The notes: generated by a model from the letters alone, not told the origin. Counted from the first letter of the stretch, positions 22,405 through 33,524 are shown. The stretch: DNA of 64,000 bases from Vandiemenella viatica (GCA_031002005.1 JARYHS010011408.1:222745473-222809472), one strand, 5' to 3'. A program made the numbers and translations.

Positions 22405-23705
22405 ACATTACTTTCGCATATGAAGAGAATGTAGCAAGTATGGTAAAATTTCCAAATTGTTAGCATTGTGTTGCGAATATCTGTCTTAGATCTAAGTGTT
22501 TTAAAGTAGTTGTATGATGGCCTTAACGTACTTTATATCAGCCATTATAGATACAACTAATGCAAATTAGCACTGGCTGATCGATGGAATGTTACCTAAA
22601 AACGGTGCAGTATCACCGATTCAATACATACATAAATCTGTACGCTGCAGTTTGCGTGGGTTTTCCTTGACCATACATCACACAAATGATATACATGGGG
22701 ATTTGACAATTTCAAAGCTTAGTGTTAAAAACTACAGTAAAATACGACTTTAAGTTAGCGGTGGACGGAGCAACAAATAATGATCTTTTTGTAAAGTGAA
22801 CAGATAGACGCCAAAGATCACAAACATTAAAGGTGGACAAATCAGTTATTGTATTCTGTTGATATTATTGTTGACCACATAGCTCTGGTTATTTAATTAT
22901 ATGGAACCAATGAAGGAAATTTAAATCATTATAAATTGAATTCTTAGGTCGACTCCGCCAAAGCTGCTAGGAAATGCAATTGTGCAATAAATTATTTTCA
23001 AAAATGGATGAGATAATAATAAGTTCACGTTTTACTTCTCAGGATCAGGTAGGCCAGTATGTTTGCAGAAGAAGGACTATCTTAAATTAGTTGACTATGA
23101 GCTGCTGTTTAATAAATGTTTATATAGCAATATGTAAAGTATACCATTTATCTCCGAAATTAGTAATTATATAAGGAGTTTAGAGAAGAAAGCATTGGTA
23201 AATTGAGAACTGCCGAAAGTAATCGCTATTTTCCAAATTTTTGGACTCTTTGTGGTTAAAACTTTCATCCAGGTTATATACAAACCAATATATAACTTCA
23301 AAGGTGTTCTGATCCCAATTTCATCTATATAAAACAGTAATAGATGCAACAGCTAACTTACAAAATTAATTTAACAAAAATTTTGTATGACGATTCGTCA
23401 CAGATCATTTAGTGTCAGGAACCTTGTAAGGTGACATACTGCGTTCCAGGACACAGTTAGAAAAGCCAATGCTTCTTCAAAAAAATTTAAAGTGTCGAAC
23501 AATGCACACCGGTAATTCTGTTGTAACTTCAATGTGAGTCACAGCAGCTATTAAGCGAGTACAGCGTGGCGCATTCAGACGTCAGGAAAGGCGAGTGTAG
23601 TTGCTGGTGTGAATGAGATCAGATAACATCAGAGACGAGAGGAAAGCTGAAGGCTTGGACGCCTTTCACAGGAACAATTTAAGGCATCCCAGCTTAGCCG
23701 AGATA
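22405..23705. other. AT-rich stretch with one weak repeat
   Basis: Apart from repeat Y (22630-22905, listed separately) I recognise nothing here. Confidence 0.5.
22630..22905 (+). repeat. Repeat Y, copy 1 (unclassified)
   Basis: Aligns in patches with 52870-53225: ATAAATCTGTA.GCT, GTGGGTTTTCCTTG against GGGGGTTTCTTGG, GTAAAGTGAACAGATAG against GTAACCTGAACAGATAG, and a TATTATTGTT.ACCAC segment near the end. It is strongly diverged and has no termini. It may be an old transposon interior. Confidence 0.4.
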
Positions 23706-24155
23706 TACAGGGTGTTACAAAAAGGTACGGCCAAACTTTCAGGAAACATACCTCACACACAAACAAAGAAAATATGTTATGTGGACATGTGTCCGGAAAC
23801 GCTTACTTTCCATGTTAGAGCTCATTTTATTACTGCTCTTCAAATCACATTAAAAATGGAATGGAAACACACAGCAACAGAACGTACCAGCGTGACTTCA
23901 AACACTTTGTTACAGGAAATGTTCAAAATGTCCTCCGTTAGCGAGGATACATGCATCCACCCTCCGTCGCATGGAATCTCTGATGCGCTGATGCAGCCCT
24001 GGAGAATGGCGTATTGTATCACAGCCGTCCACAATATGAGCTCTAACATGGAAAGGAAGCGTTTCCGGACACATGTCCACATAACATATTTTCTTTGTTT
24101 GTGTGTGAGGAATGTTTCCTGAAAGTTTGGCCGTACCTTTTTGTAACACCCTGTA
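23706..24155. mobile_element. Non-autonomous mariner-type element with long TIRs
   Basis: The two ends are inverted copies of each other for about 120 bp, beginning TACAGGGTGTTACAAAAAGG at 23706 and its complement ending at 24155, with TA on both outer sides (23704-23705 and 24156-24157). The single-copy centre is about 200 bp. A TA duplication and this terminus indicate a Tc1/mariner-superfamily deletion derivative. The centre has no usable transposase frame. Confidence 0.8.
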
Positions 24156-24431
24156 TACCAAAGTTTCTTACAGCACCACCAGAAGACACTAAGTATTTTA
24201 TGACTTCTTTATGGTATGGTTTGACTGAAAAGATACTGTGGAGTGTTAACATAGTTATGATACGATAATACATGACGCTTTATTTTTTTGCTTAAACCAT
24301 TTACGTACTTAACCACTGCATCAAGTCTTTCTTTTTCTCCACAGAATATATGCACATTCGTTTGAATAACGGACTGAGAGCGTAAAACTGGAACCATGAT
24401 GTTATAAATTGCTGCAATAGTATTCTACGAA
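24156..24431. other. No recognised feature
   Basis: A short AT-rich spacer between two transposons. Confidence 0.5.
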
Positions 24432-24451
24432 CCACTTACTAGGGCTGTTGA

Positions 24452-24570
24452 TAAAATATCGATATATCGATATTTTTTTAAAAAAATATCGATATTTATG
24501 AGTGATATTTTTAGGACGATATATCGATATTGAAATCTGGATATCGGAGTCCGATATTTTTAAAAAATAA
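24452..24570. repeat. Left subterminal ATCGATAT-rich array
   Basis: Repeated ATCGATAT/ATATCGAT octamers with T and A tracts. A matching array lies at 27855-27958 at the other end. Subterminal palindromic repeats of this kind in hAT elements are commonly transposase binding sites; that role is inferred. Confidence 0.7.
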
Positions 24571-24706
24571 GTGGTTATTTTCCGTTTTCCTAGTAGAATA
24601 TTCCAAGTAATTATTGGAGGGAAAACGATTACCTGTGTTGCACATGCAATACATTTTCATAGATAAAATTTTAAGAAACAATGAACGATACGAGCACATG
24701 GAGAAG

Positions 24707-24954
24707 CAGGGCCGCCGTAAGCGGGCGTGCAAGGCAGCTATTATGTAGTGGGCGACCTTTTTTTTTTTTTTTTAGCTCAACAGCTGCTTCGGGCGGTCGG
24801 CGGCGACACTGGGGATGGCAACAATGGGGGCGGCAATCTCACAGTTTTTTGACCCGGTTCGGAAATTTCCTAGATCCACCACTGGCTGTAGTTGGACAGG
24901 GGGCGGCATAATCGCTATTGCACGCGGGCGCTCAAACAGCTAGCGGCGGGCCTG
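24707..24954. mobile_element. Short hAT MITE nested in the composite hAT
   Basis: 248 bp, beginning CAGGGCCGCCGTAAG and ending in the imperfect complement (CTAGCGGCGGGCCTG). The 8-bp duplication TGGAGAAG is exact on both sides (24699-24706 and 24955-24962). It contains a 15-nt T run and GC-rich ends. It has no coding capacity. Confidence 0.85.
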
Positions 24955-25104
24955 TGGAGAAGTAAAAAACGAAGGTAAAATAACTCATTCAATATTCATT
25001 AGAATTCTTGTCTGGACATTTCGAAAAGTTTTTAAAATTTGTCTTCAATCAATGCAAAAGTATTAGCATCAAGAAACTAATCGTAATGTACCAGGTATGG
25101 GTAG

Positions 25105-26208
25105 GGTTGCCAGATAGCCGGAAAATCCGGGAATGTCCCGGAATTTTGTGTCTGATCTCGTGTTCAGGAATTATGCGTAACTGTCCCGGAATTTCCGTAT
25201 ACTAGTTTTTTTCTCAAACTCAGTTCACCACGGTGGCCATGAGGCCAAGCCAAGTATCCCATGCTTGCAGCGGGAGGATGGAATGTCCCTTAAATCAGAG
25301 GAATTGAAAGTGATAGGAAAATACTCTTTGAATTTTCTGGGACTTTGAAAATTCTAGATGCAGTTAACATTAACTCCCTCTATACAGAGTTCACATGTCT
25401 GAAACGTGTTTTTCAGGTCCTTCCAAAAGACTTTCCAAACGATAAAATCTGGGCCAATTTCTTTAGAACAAGTGTTTTTAATGATTTTGAATATTTAAAA
25501 AAAATAGTTGGTTTTGGTTTTGTCAATTCAACAAACAATGCCTTTTACGAGACAAGTTTTAGCCTGTTGAATAATTTATGAAATAAGAGCGAAACAGAAC
25601 GTTCATGGATTCGATCAAGGCTGAAATGCAAACTCAATCAATTTTGAAGACTCTTGCTGAGAAATTTTATCAGTTTTGCAAAGCAGTGACGGAGAAATAT
25701 GTATGAAAATGGCAAAATCTAGTAATAAATATTTTAAAAGTAGATGATTAAGATCTATTTTGATTGATGTTGATTTTGATTTAGCAAAAGATAGATGCTA
25801 ATTTTTTTTTATTTGTTGATAAAACCTGATGTTGATTTTCTGCCTAATTTTAATTAATGAGCCTAACAGAAGTGTTCAGTTTTGGTTTAATATTTTTGAG
25901 ATTTTGATTGATAATACCCGATGTTGATATTAGTACCAAAGTAAAAAATTCCTAACGAGGTGGTCAATTTTTGTTTTAAGTTTAGTATTTTTCCTTTTGA
26001 TTCATAATACCTGATGTTGACTTTCTACCATAGTTTAATTAATAAACTTAAAAGAGGTGCTATATATACGTTAGATAGCATATTTACCTAAAATAGAATT
26101 TTTTATTAATTTGCATTTTTGTTGACTCTTTAAACATACCGCTAAAATACTTTTTAGGCCCAGAAATGTCCCGGAAATTATAAGCCTGTATCTGGCACTC
26201 CACAGTTA
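25105..26208. mobile_element. Nested hAT relic with transposase remnant
   Basis: The left end GTTGCCAGATAGCCGG with CCGGGAATGTCCCGGAATTT and the right end ATGTCCCGGAAATT...TATCTGGCAC are inverted partners. I could not match an 8-bp TSD with confidence. The interior contains the C-terminal piece of a hAT transposase (25345-25581). Confidence 0.55.
25345..25581 (+). pseudogene. hAT transposase C-terminal (dimerisation) fragment
   Basis: The frame reads KIWANFFR, then YLKKIVGFGFVNSTNNAFYE and TSFSLLNN. This resembles the hAT dimerisation-domain block in which a W..FF segment is followed by L.KIV.F.LS.P.SNAFVER.FS. The usual Val-Glu-Arg is altered to Tyr-Glu-Thr and a stop follows shortly, after which related sequence seems to continue in the same frame for a while. 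The N-terminal BED finger and DDE core are absent. It is a dead remnant. Confidence 0.5.
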
Positions 26209-27668
26209 AATATTTCGCGCGAATTGGATACGCTTCTTATTCCATACCAACAGAAGAATTGAGCTCCAAAATTATGTCACAACCAGTTTTGTTATATCAC
26301 TTATGAATTTCATTAAGATAAGAAATTGAAAAAAAGTAATCTACCACGTTTGGATTGCCTTTACAAAGCGCTATGCTAAAAACTTATTATCACAGATTGG
26401 TGCCTTTAAAAAACAATTTGTTAACGCCAAGGGAACTGCCTTTGACAGTAGCGGCTCTAGGATTTTTCCAAGCCGGGGAAAAACTGAGATTGCCGCCTCT
26501 TCAAACATTGTTGCCAGCCAGACCCCGAGAATCGCCTTCCTTGATTGTTGGCCAAACGCATTGATGTCGCCACTTTAACTGTTTGCCAAACGCATTGTTG
26601 GACACGATTTTATCGCCCAGAGCAAGTACCCCGGTTTGCCCCTACACCTCGCCCTAAATCCTGCATTCCACCTAGAATCTCAGCTTTATAAAATTGTATT
26701 ATGGTAAAGCGTTACCCATATTGCGAAGCAATATCAAAGAAGGGGAAATTTTCAATTAATGTATGGAGTTCTCCATTCATAATAGAAGAAACAACAGGAA
26801 AATCACTGAGTTCATGCTCTTGAAAAGTATGTCCAATAAAGTTTCTGACATGAGTTTTGGTGCGAAATTTTACTTTATTCACCACCTTAGTTAGGAATTT
26901 TTTTAGTTCTGAAACTCTTTTAAATAACTATGACGTTCTCTCATCATAATTCTATGCAACATCCAGTTGTCCTAGAAAATGGTAATTTGGTACACATACT
27001 TGCTTTCATCCCCATAGTATAAGAAAAGTTCCTGTGTTTTTTCAATGCCAATCTAAAAACTGGAACGTCTTAGAGAAAATTTGTAGGTTAATTGCTTTCT
27101 TCTTGATGAGGCTATATGCCTTGAATTTCAGTTTTGCACAAAGATCAGGAGCATAAAAAACACAATTAAATTTACTTCGTTACTACATTTAATTTAGAAG
27201 TTATTGGTAGTCCTACACCGATGGTAACAATGCAGACACGGCGAAGCTCGCACAGAACGAATCGGACTCGAGCCCTTTGTTTTACATGAGCGTGCGTTGT
27301 CGAGGAAAGTATTTTGACATGAAAATTGGATGTAAGCAGGAAAATGGATAAATTCGGATACACAATCATTGCTAAGGTGCAAACATTTGGTCCAAAAAAG
27401 TAAGAAGACTCAGAATAAGCTATCAACCTACAAAAAGAAATTAAATTCTACTTAAAACAATACTTGTAAAAAAAGTAGCTTGGTCATTATGCAAACTCTG
27501 ATAATAGAACATCAACCTAAATAAATGCCTCTACAATGTTGCATTATTGAGCTTTTAAACTCACAAAAGTCAAGATTTCCCTCGATGCTCTTTCTGGATT
27601 CACAAGTCTTCCAGTAAATCATAAACATTCTGCCTTTCGTTTTAGTAGTAGTATAATGGCTAAATCAC

Positions 27669-27669
<1 letters not shown>

Positions 27670-27699
<30 letters not shown>
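27670..27699. repeat. A-rich homopolymer
   Basis: An A run of about 30 inside the right part of the composite hAT. It could be the tail of an unrecognised retroposed fragment. Confidence 0.8.
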
Positions 27700-27701
<2 letters not shown>

Positions 27702-27854
27702 TTTATCCGTAACGTCATGAAAAACTATTTTTTTTTTCAGAAAATCAAAACCTGATTCAGAAAAATATCTCACAACTCTTCATCATTAAATAGCCACAAA
27801 ACTTGGCCCTTTTTTATAATGATTTGTTTTTGTAACATTGTTTTTATATTATAG

Positions 27855-27958
27855 GGTCGATATATCGATATATCGATACTTTTTCTTCGATATATCGAAT
27901 CCGATATAAATATTTTTTAAAATATCGATATATCGAAAATCCGATATTTTTTAAAATA
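27855..27958. repeat. Right subterminal ATCGATAT-rich array
   Basis: Counterpart of the left array, with TCGATATATCGATATATCGA and further CGATAT units up to the right TIR of the composite hAT element. Confidence 0.7.
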
Positions 27959-27978
27959 TCAACAGCCCTACCACTTAC

Positions 27979-28815
27979 TTCCAAAAGCATAAAACCTATT
28001 ACCGCAATCAAGTAAATCTATTAGTGTCAATATTATTGAAAATTCAGTAATGCTGCATGAAAATCGAACAAGTTTATACTTACAATGTACTTAATAAATC
28101 AAATTTACTTTGCAAAAATGACTGAGAGAATTTTTTTTCTTAAAATCGTGCCCACCAGATAAATTTCACTGACTGCCTCTTATGAAACCAATTTCCAGAA
28201 TATTGCGATTTTGGTAGTGCAGTGATTTTCTATCCAGTTTAAAGAAATTGCTTTCAGTCACAGAGGACGATTAGAATGTATTTATAATTTTTTGCTCTAT
28301 AATCTTTTTGCGAAGAAGAATATTAGGCTGCTGAAGATTTGTCTCTCGCTGCTAGGGCGTATATATTACAAAAAGAAGGTTTCAGATAGAATTTTAATGT
28401 GACCTTATATCTCTGGCGAGTTTTGCTGTATGTATGCAAAGTACGCTTGCAAGCTGCGTCGTTCGGATCCCAATAAAACAATAGATCTGATTTAGGATAG
28501 AATAGTCTTGTAAAAAAACGAAAAAAAACATGAAAAAAACTTTTTTTTTTTGGGGACATGTTTTTTTTCATAACTACCAAATCTCAAAATTGTAAGGCAT
28601 TTATCGTTTAATATGACTTTTAGAGTTTATAGTAAGAACTTATATAATTTTTAGATCTACTACGTTTTTCTAGTTCATTTGAAAAGAAAATTACGAAAAT
28701 ATTGGCAACATTGACTGAAGTTTTCTTTTACGAACGGGGACTTCCCGATGAGGCTCGGTTGTGCGAGAAGGAATTCCCGTTCCGCGTTGTTTGGTTTGAT
28801 ACTCGCTATTTGAAC
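27979..28815. other. No recognised feature
   Basis: AT-rich sequence. The A/T-tract segment at 28510-28575 resembles 30585-30640 in composition and order, but both are low complexity. Confidence 0.45.
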
Positions 28816-28935
28816 TAGTGCTGCCAGCCCTATGAATTTATCTGTAGAGCTACGGATCTTTTCAAAAATATTAGGAATTTTAAATTTATCTATGTTTTTT
28901 ATTACTTATTGTGCTGTCCTTATATTCCTATACTT

Positions 28936-30047
28936 TTTTTTTAAATTTTTTTAAATTTTTTTATTTTAATGGCATTTGGTTAGAGACCATACAGCCAATC
29001 TAAATTTTTACAAAGCTTCTTACATCCATTTGCGTAACTTATCTATTTACACATTTCCTTATCTATATTAGGTAAAACTTATTACAATCTTGTGGAATGT
29101 ATATGCTATTTACAATATTCAAATTTCAAGTGCCTTCTTAAGTACCATAATCTAAAAAGCGTTGCTAGACGATACATCAACTAGTAATCGGCGGTTCTGA
29201 ATATCCATTATTTTCTACTGATTAGTCTAAATCGCCGTATTTCTTTGACAAATAATCTGTAGAGGGTTGATCTATCTGGTGTTGGCCTCAATCGGTAGAT
29301 TGGTGAGGATACTGTTAATTTTGCCAAACTAGTTGTTGTGCTTGCGCGGAAGTGGGGTTGTGCTGTGGTTTGGGCTTTAGGTTTGAAGTATAGTCATTTC
29401 CTGTTTTAACTTACAAGATTGGTTAGAATTCTATCCCTCCATCTTTTAAGTATCTGGCGAGGATGCTAAGTACTACTTTGTTGTTGCTGGAAAGTAGGAG
29501 GGTTACGTTTGTCGGAAAGGGGAAGCCGTTCTTGGCAAGATCTTTCATCATTTGGTCCTGGAGTTGTTGGAGTTTATTGCATGAAAAAATTATGTGATTG
29601 ATGTCTCCCATTACCTGGTCTGAGCAGTCGCAGTATGGGGAATCTCTCAACCCTATTCGGTGTAGGTGGCTGGGGAAGTTACCGTGGTTAAACCGGGCTC
29701 TCGATATCGTAGTGATTAATCGTCTGCTACTGTTCCAATTGTAAAACCAAGGTTTTGGAGATATGTTCGGTTGAATGGTTGCATAATATGAGGCTTTGAT
29801 TTTTGAGGAGATCGTCCATTCCTCTTGCCATTTTTCCTTGGCTCTTACTTTGATATTATGTGTTATATCCGAGATCGGGAGTTGCATGTTGATTACCTCT
29901 CCCTCATGGATAGCTTGTTTTGCCAGGGCGTCCACCCGTTCGTTATGCTCGATGCCGCTGTGAGATGGGATCCACATCAGAGTAGTCGTAATGCCAAGTT
30001 CCCGGTTCCGTTTCAGTTGTTGTAGAATTTCCAGTAGAATAGTTGTT
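28936..30047 (-). mobile_element. 5'-truncated I-like LINE (copy 3)
   Basis: The minus-strand element carries the RNase H to C-terminal zinc region and the 3' UTR. Its 3' end (minus strand CCAAATGCCATTAAAATAAAA) nearly equals the end of the full-length copy (CCAAATGCCAATAAAATAAAA near 52374), so it belongs to the same or a sister family. It interrupts a hAT relic. Truncation at about 30047 is normal for target-primed reverse transcription. Confidence 0.8.
29423..30047 (-). pseudogene. LINE copy 3 RNase H C-terminus and zinc motif
   Basis: The minus-strand frame is open from about 30047 to the stop at 29423. It reads an ILLEILQQLKRNRELG linker, the RNase H end WIPSHSGIEHNERVDALAK with its final Asp present, then the segment aligned with the other LINE copies (KASYYATIQPNISPKPWF, RARFNHGNFPSHLHRIG) and a CCHC-type C-terminal motif CDCSDQVMGDINHIIFSC. 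No stop interrupts it. The rest of ORF2 was never copied into this site. Confidence 0.85.
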
Positions 30048-30224
30048 AAACTCTCAGCGTAAAGTGATACTAAGTCATTAAATTGTCAGTAATTATGATT
30101 CGTTTCCTTGCAACAGTTGGCGTAAACCAACGATTGAAAATGAAATAAAGCTCCAATTTTGTATGATAATAGATTTAAATTCAAACTTAAAATACTGTAA
30201 TACAGAATTATCGGTGCAGTTTTT

Positions 30225-30437
30225 ATGGACAGTGTGTACTTTGATCACAATTTAAAACTGCAATCTCAAAATAGTTTGTGTACAAAACAAGAACAACCAG
30301 TAAAAGAAAATGTTACTATTTCTGAAGTTATGGATCTAGAGGAGCCAGAAGAAGAAACAGAAAATTCCGACACCGACCAAACTAGTGTTGGTGGTGCTGA
30401 TACTAGTGAATGTGGTACTGACATAGAGGATGAATAA
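30225..30437 (+). pseudogene. Short acidic open frame in hAT relic
   Basis: A 70-codon frame beginning MDSVYFDH and ending in a very acidic tail (LEEPEEETENSDTD and ECGTDIEDE), followed by AATAAA-type sequences at about 30435 and 30535. It lies within the hAT relic, so it may be the end of its former transposase or an exon caught in it. I recognise no family. Confidence 0.3.
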
Positions 30438-30650
30438 AATTATGTTACCAATATAGATACATTTATGAATCATTATGTAAGACATTATATGATTCAATTA
30501 GATTTAAAACACACATGTAAAATGTAAGTTCCGTAAATAAAACTATAATTTATCAAATAAAATAAAAAAAAAAAAATAGAAGAAAAGGAAATTTTTTTCA
30601 TGTTTTTTTTTCACAAAGCTGAAAAAAAACTTTTTTTTTTCAATTTGCAA

Positions 30651-30979
30651 CACTAGGATGGAAACTGGTTGTTGTACCTCTATCACAATGGCTTGTCAGT
30701 ACTCCTGTGTGACCATCAAACCACCCTTCTAGTAACGGACCAAGTACAACGCATTTATAATGTTTGAAGTGTTATAACTATCCGAAAGCAATTACCTTTA
30801 CAATATGACGAAGCTATAAATACATCACGTTTATTCTTTTTATTTTACAATTTAAAGTGGGAAACAGACATACATCGTGTTTTTATTACCTTTTACGACG
30901 ATAACAACTTCATAAAACGTCCATAACATTTCGGTAATATCATGTTAGCAAACCGATTACATCATTTTTTCCTAATTTT
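30651..30979. other. No recognised feature
   Basis: AT-rich sequence preceding a SINE. Confidence 0.5.
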
Positions 30980-31218
30980 TTCTTTTCTGCTTATGATTTT
31001 ACGCCTTGTAGACGTCGAGGTCATTAGAGGCAGGAAAGGATGCAGGAAAGGAACGGGAAGGAATTCGACCATAGCATTTTAAGGGAAACATCCCGATCTT
31101 CGCACGGAGTGATTTGAGGAAACCATGGAAAACCCAAATGAGCAAGCCCGGACGGGGATTCGGACCCGCGTCCTCCCGAAAGCGAAGCTAGAGCGTTACC
31201 GCTCACCCACCACGCTCG
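30980..31218 (-). repeat. SINE-A copy
   Basis: A minus-strand copy with the head (CACCACGCTCG on the plus strand) and the B box partly altered (GGGGATTCGGACCC). The body is complete. Confidence 0.85.
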
Positions 31219-31679
31219 ACGGTTATATCAAATCTTAGAGAAGACAACTGCCCAATAAAATAAAGTATCTAAAAATATGTTATAATGACAGCCAGTACTG
31301 TTTAATAAATTACCAGGCTGGAACATTTTTTTACGAAGTCATTAAAGACCCTACATGAATCAATAAAAACCTAATAAAGTTTCAAGAAATCATATACTGA
31401 ACTTATTACATAGCATTTTTGAGTCACTTGAAGACAGGAGGCGGTGAAGAGAGAGTTGGCGTTGAGGCTTACTTGGATATTGAGGGAACAATTAGGAGCG
31501 ATACGTGGAAGGGGAGTGGTGACCATTTGTTGTTTATTTCAGGGACTGAAATAAATTACCAAGTAAAAGTATGTTGGTGTGGAAATATCACTGAAAGAAT
31601 TTAAGATAGAAAAATAAATAATAATAATCTTGAAATGCGAAAATTTGTTTGAAGTGCATTTGCTCCGTCGCAATTAAAT
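31219..31679. other. No recognised feature
   Basis: AT-rich sequence. A 61-codon frame at 31419-31604 has no recognised domain. Confidence 0.5.
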
Positions 31680-32410
31680 GAAATTAATTATGGTTGTGAA
31701 GCATGGACCATGAGCAAGAAAGATATGAAGACGATCGAGAAAGCCAACAGTATATTGCCAGGACAAGAAGAGACAGAACGAGAAATTAGGGGGCATCCAT
31801 AAATTACGTGAGGTGTTTTTCCGGATTTCTGGACCCCACCCTCCCCCCTGGTGAGATTTCGTGAGATCTGGCCGGACCCCCCCCCCCTCTGGTGAGATCT
31901 GGTCCGTGTGAACCCCCCCTAGAAATCGCCCTGGAAACTTTTTTTTAGGTCACACCCTAACTTTTTTGACGAAATACCCTCCTAAAATCGACTTTGCCGC
32001 AAGTTTGAGACCTTTTTTTTTTGGCTCTACTGTCCCCAAATTTTTCGCAAAATCCCACGTGAAATTTCCGTAGACCCCCCCCCTCCTCCTTGGTGAGATC
32101 TGGTGAGATTTCGCCGGACCCCCCCCCCCCTTCCCCTATTTCACCTCACGTAATTTATGAATGCCCCCTTAGGAGAACGCCAGGGATTTGGTAAAAGTTC
32201 ACAAATTGCAGAATAAAATACCGCACTTAGACTTACTTTGTAGTGACATAAGCAAAAAAATGAGAAATGCATGAATATCTATAAATATGTGTAAACTTCA
32301 AACAGATAAACGTAAGCCAAAGGACGACCACAGATGAGATACAGAAACACTGTATAAAGAGGATGAAACTGGGATAAGGATAAGGTTTAGAATATAAGGA
32401 AGTAAAAGCA
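31680..32410 (+). pseudogene. LINE RT C-terminal relic split by a Harbinger MITE
   Basis: Before the MITE the plus strand reads YGCEAWTMSKKDMKTIEKAN, matching the YGSETWTL.K.. block at the end of many LINE reverse transcriptases. After it (about 32300-32400), KGRPQMRYRNTV matches the GRP..RW.D.V segment that follows. The element is the same general type as the relics at 18490 and 59820. Stops occur throughout. Confidence 0.6.
31789..32168. mobile_element. PIF/Harbinger-like MITE, TTA duplication
   Basis: 380 bp with inverted ends of about 27 bp: GGGGGCATCCATAAATTACG at the left and the complement of GGGGGCATTCATAAATTACG at the right. They are flanked by TTA at 31786-31788 and 32169-32171. 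A 3-bp TWA duplication is typical of PIF/Harbinger. The interior is rich in C runs and repeats GGTGAGAT several times. It has no coding capacity. Confidence 0.75.
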
Positions 32411-33524
32411 AAAAAAATTTAATGCAAGGACTTCGTTTACAGACCCGTCAAATGGATGAAGAACGTGGTTGATATGCCTATAGTGCATTCAGTTAAAAGT
32501 GGCTTTCCACGGCCCGCGCATTTGTCTGTCGTGCCGGTCCAGCTATCAACAGAGGGCCATGGAAAGAGAGTCGCTCCTGCTGGCAGGGAAGGCACCAGTC
32601 TATCCGTCACCCAGTCGGTAAACATCGAACGCCCGGGTAGCTGAAACGACACTAGGCAACGTGGTGGGGAGATGGCTGTGAGGTGGTGGGGGCTAGCCTG
32701 TGGCCTACAAAACCACTGGCCTTGGGAAGCCACTATAACAGAGGAAGCACAATGAAACTGTACTTTATTCCCACTCCGCTGTCTACACCCATACATGCGA
32801 TGGGAAGAGTTACCACTTACAAATTTGCCACTCGCCACAGCGGTCTGCTCGGAGGAGTAGGAAACGGGAGGGGATGGTGAGGTGAGGAGCGGGGCAAGGG
32901 AACTTGACCTTGAGCCGCCAGTTGAGGGTGAACAGTGTTTACTCGATAATGAAGCATTGTCTCTAATATTCACTATCAGAGCTTCTTGAATGTTCGATGC
33001 AAGGTGTGATACGATTTAACACCTAAATTCGTGCTGGTTGGCTGAATGATCCGCGGGCACACTGTAATAAATCACGTATTTTTCGGCTGCCTCGTGTGTC
33101 AGAGTTAATCCTTTAGCGTCTGTGAGAGCGCGCTGTTGGGGCGGTACCTGACTGTGGGCGGTGTGGAACGCGCGAGTCCATTGTATGTGAGAGGCTGTAA
33201 AGCTGGCGGAAGCTGATCCCCACGCTGTTACAGCCGCCGGGGAACACGGGCCGTTTGTAACGGGAGCGACTCGACTCCGCTAATCCGCATACCAGGAGAC
33301 GCCCTGGCTACAACTTCCTTCTCAAATACCACTAATCGGCTTACTCCTTAGCAACTTGTTCTGCGTATCTGTTTTTTCTCGACCCGGCCAACTAAGGACC
33401 ACGTGCCACCGGCCCCATGTTGTAGACAGGTGGTCAGTGTGAACCATAAGAGGAAGGGGAGGGAGGGGAAGGACTTTTTTCCCTGGACGAATTCAAGTCG
33501 GGTTTGCTAGACCCGGCGTACTTA
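32411..33524. other. GC-richer stretch without recognised gene
   Basis: Includes repeat W copy 2 (32875-32940) and a CpG-rich section at 33115-33450. Frames of 60-178 codons occur on both strands at 32437-32973, but they overlap and contain no domain I recognise. It could be a regulatory or first-exon region; nothing in the sequence proves it. Confidence 0.45.
32875..32940. repeat. Repeat W, copy 2
   Basis: GGTGAGGTGAGGAGCGGGGC and CCTTGAGCCGCCAGTTGAGG match the right part of the element at 16725-16900. No left end is found nearby. Confidence 0.45.

Larger units (their letters stand above)
24440..27970. mobile_element. Composite hAT element, 3.5 kb, with 8-bp TSD
   Basis: The ends are TAGGGCTGTTGATA at 24440 and its complement at the right end (ATCAACAGCCCTA to 27970), flanked by the exact 8-bp duplication CCACTTAC (24432-24439 and 27971-27978). 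Just inside each end are many ATCGATAT units. The interior hosts at least one further hAT (24707-24954) and a second hAT relic (about 25105-26208). TAGGG termini and an 8-bp TSD place it in hAT. Confidence 0.85.
28816..30650. mobile_element. Decayed hAT relative of the 6248 element, split by a LINE
   Basis: The left end TAGTGCTGCCA and the following sequence align with 6248 onward, and sequence from about 30048 (CTCTCAGCGT, ATTGTCAGTAATTATGA, CCAACGATTGAAA) aligns with 6397-6480. The two halves are separated by a minus-strand LINE insertion. The right end is uncertain: GCAACACTA near 30645 is a possible degenerate TIR. No TSD was found. Confidence 0.6.

Noticed and set aside
26440..26680. Possible further hAT end (CAGTAGCGGCTCTAGGATTT) inside the composite hAT
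   Set aside because: No convincing inverted partner or 8-bp duplication could be found.
30980..31218. tRNA genes suggested by GGTTCGAATCC-type B boxes here and at some 20 other places
   Set aside because: All lie in SINE-A copies. The head does not fold as a tRNA cloverleaf with a normal acceptor stem, and the same body follows each time.
32437..32973. 178-codon minus-strand frame, Ser/Pro-rich
   Set aside because: No domain, no splice context, and a plus-strand frame overlaps it. GC-richness alone explains the openness.
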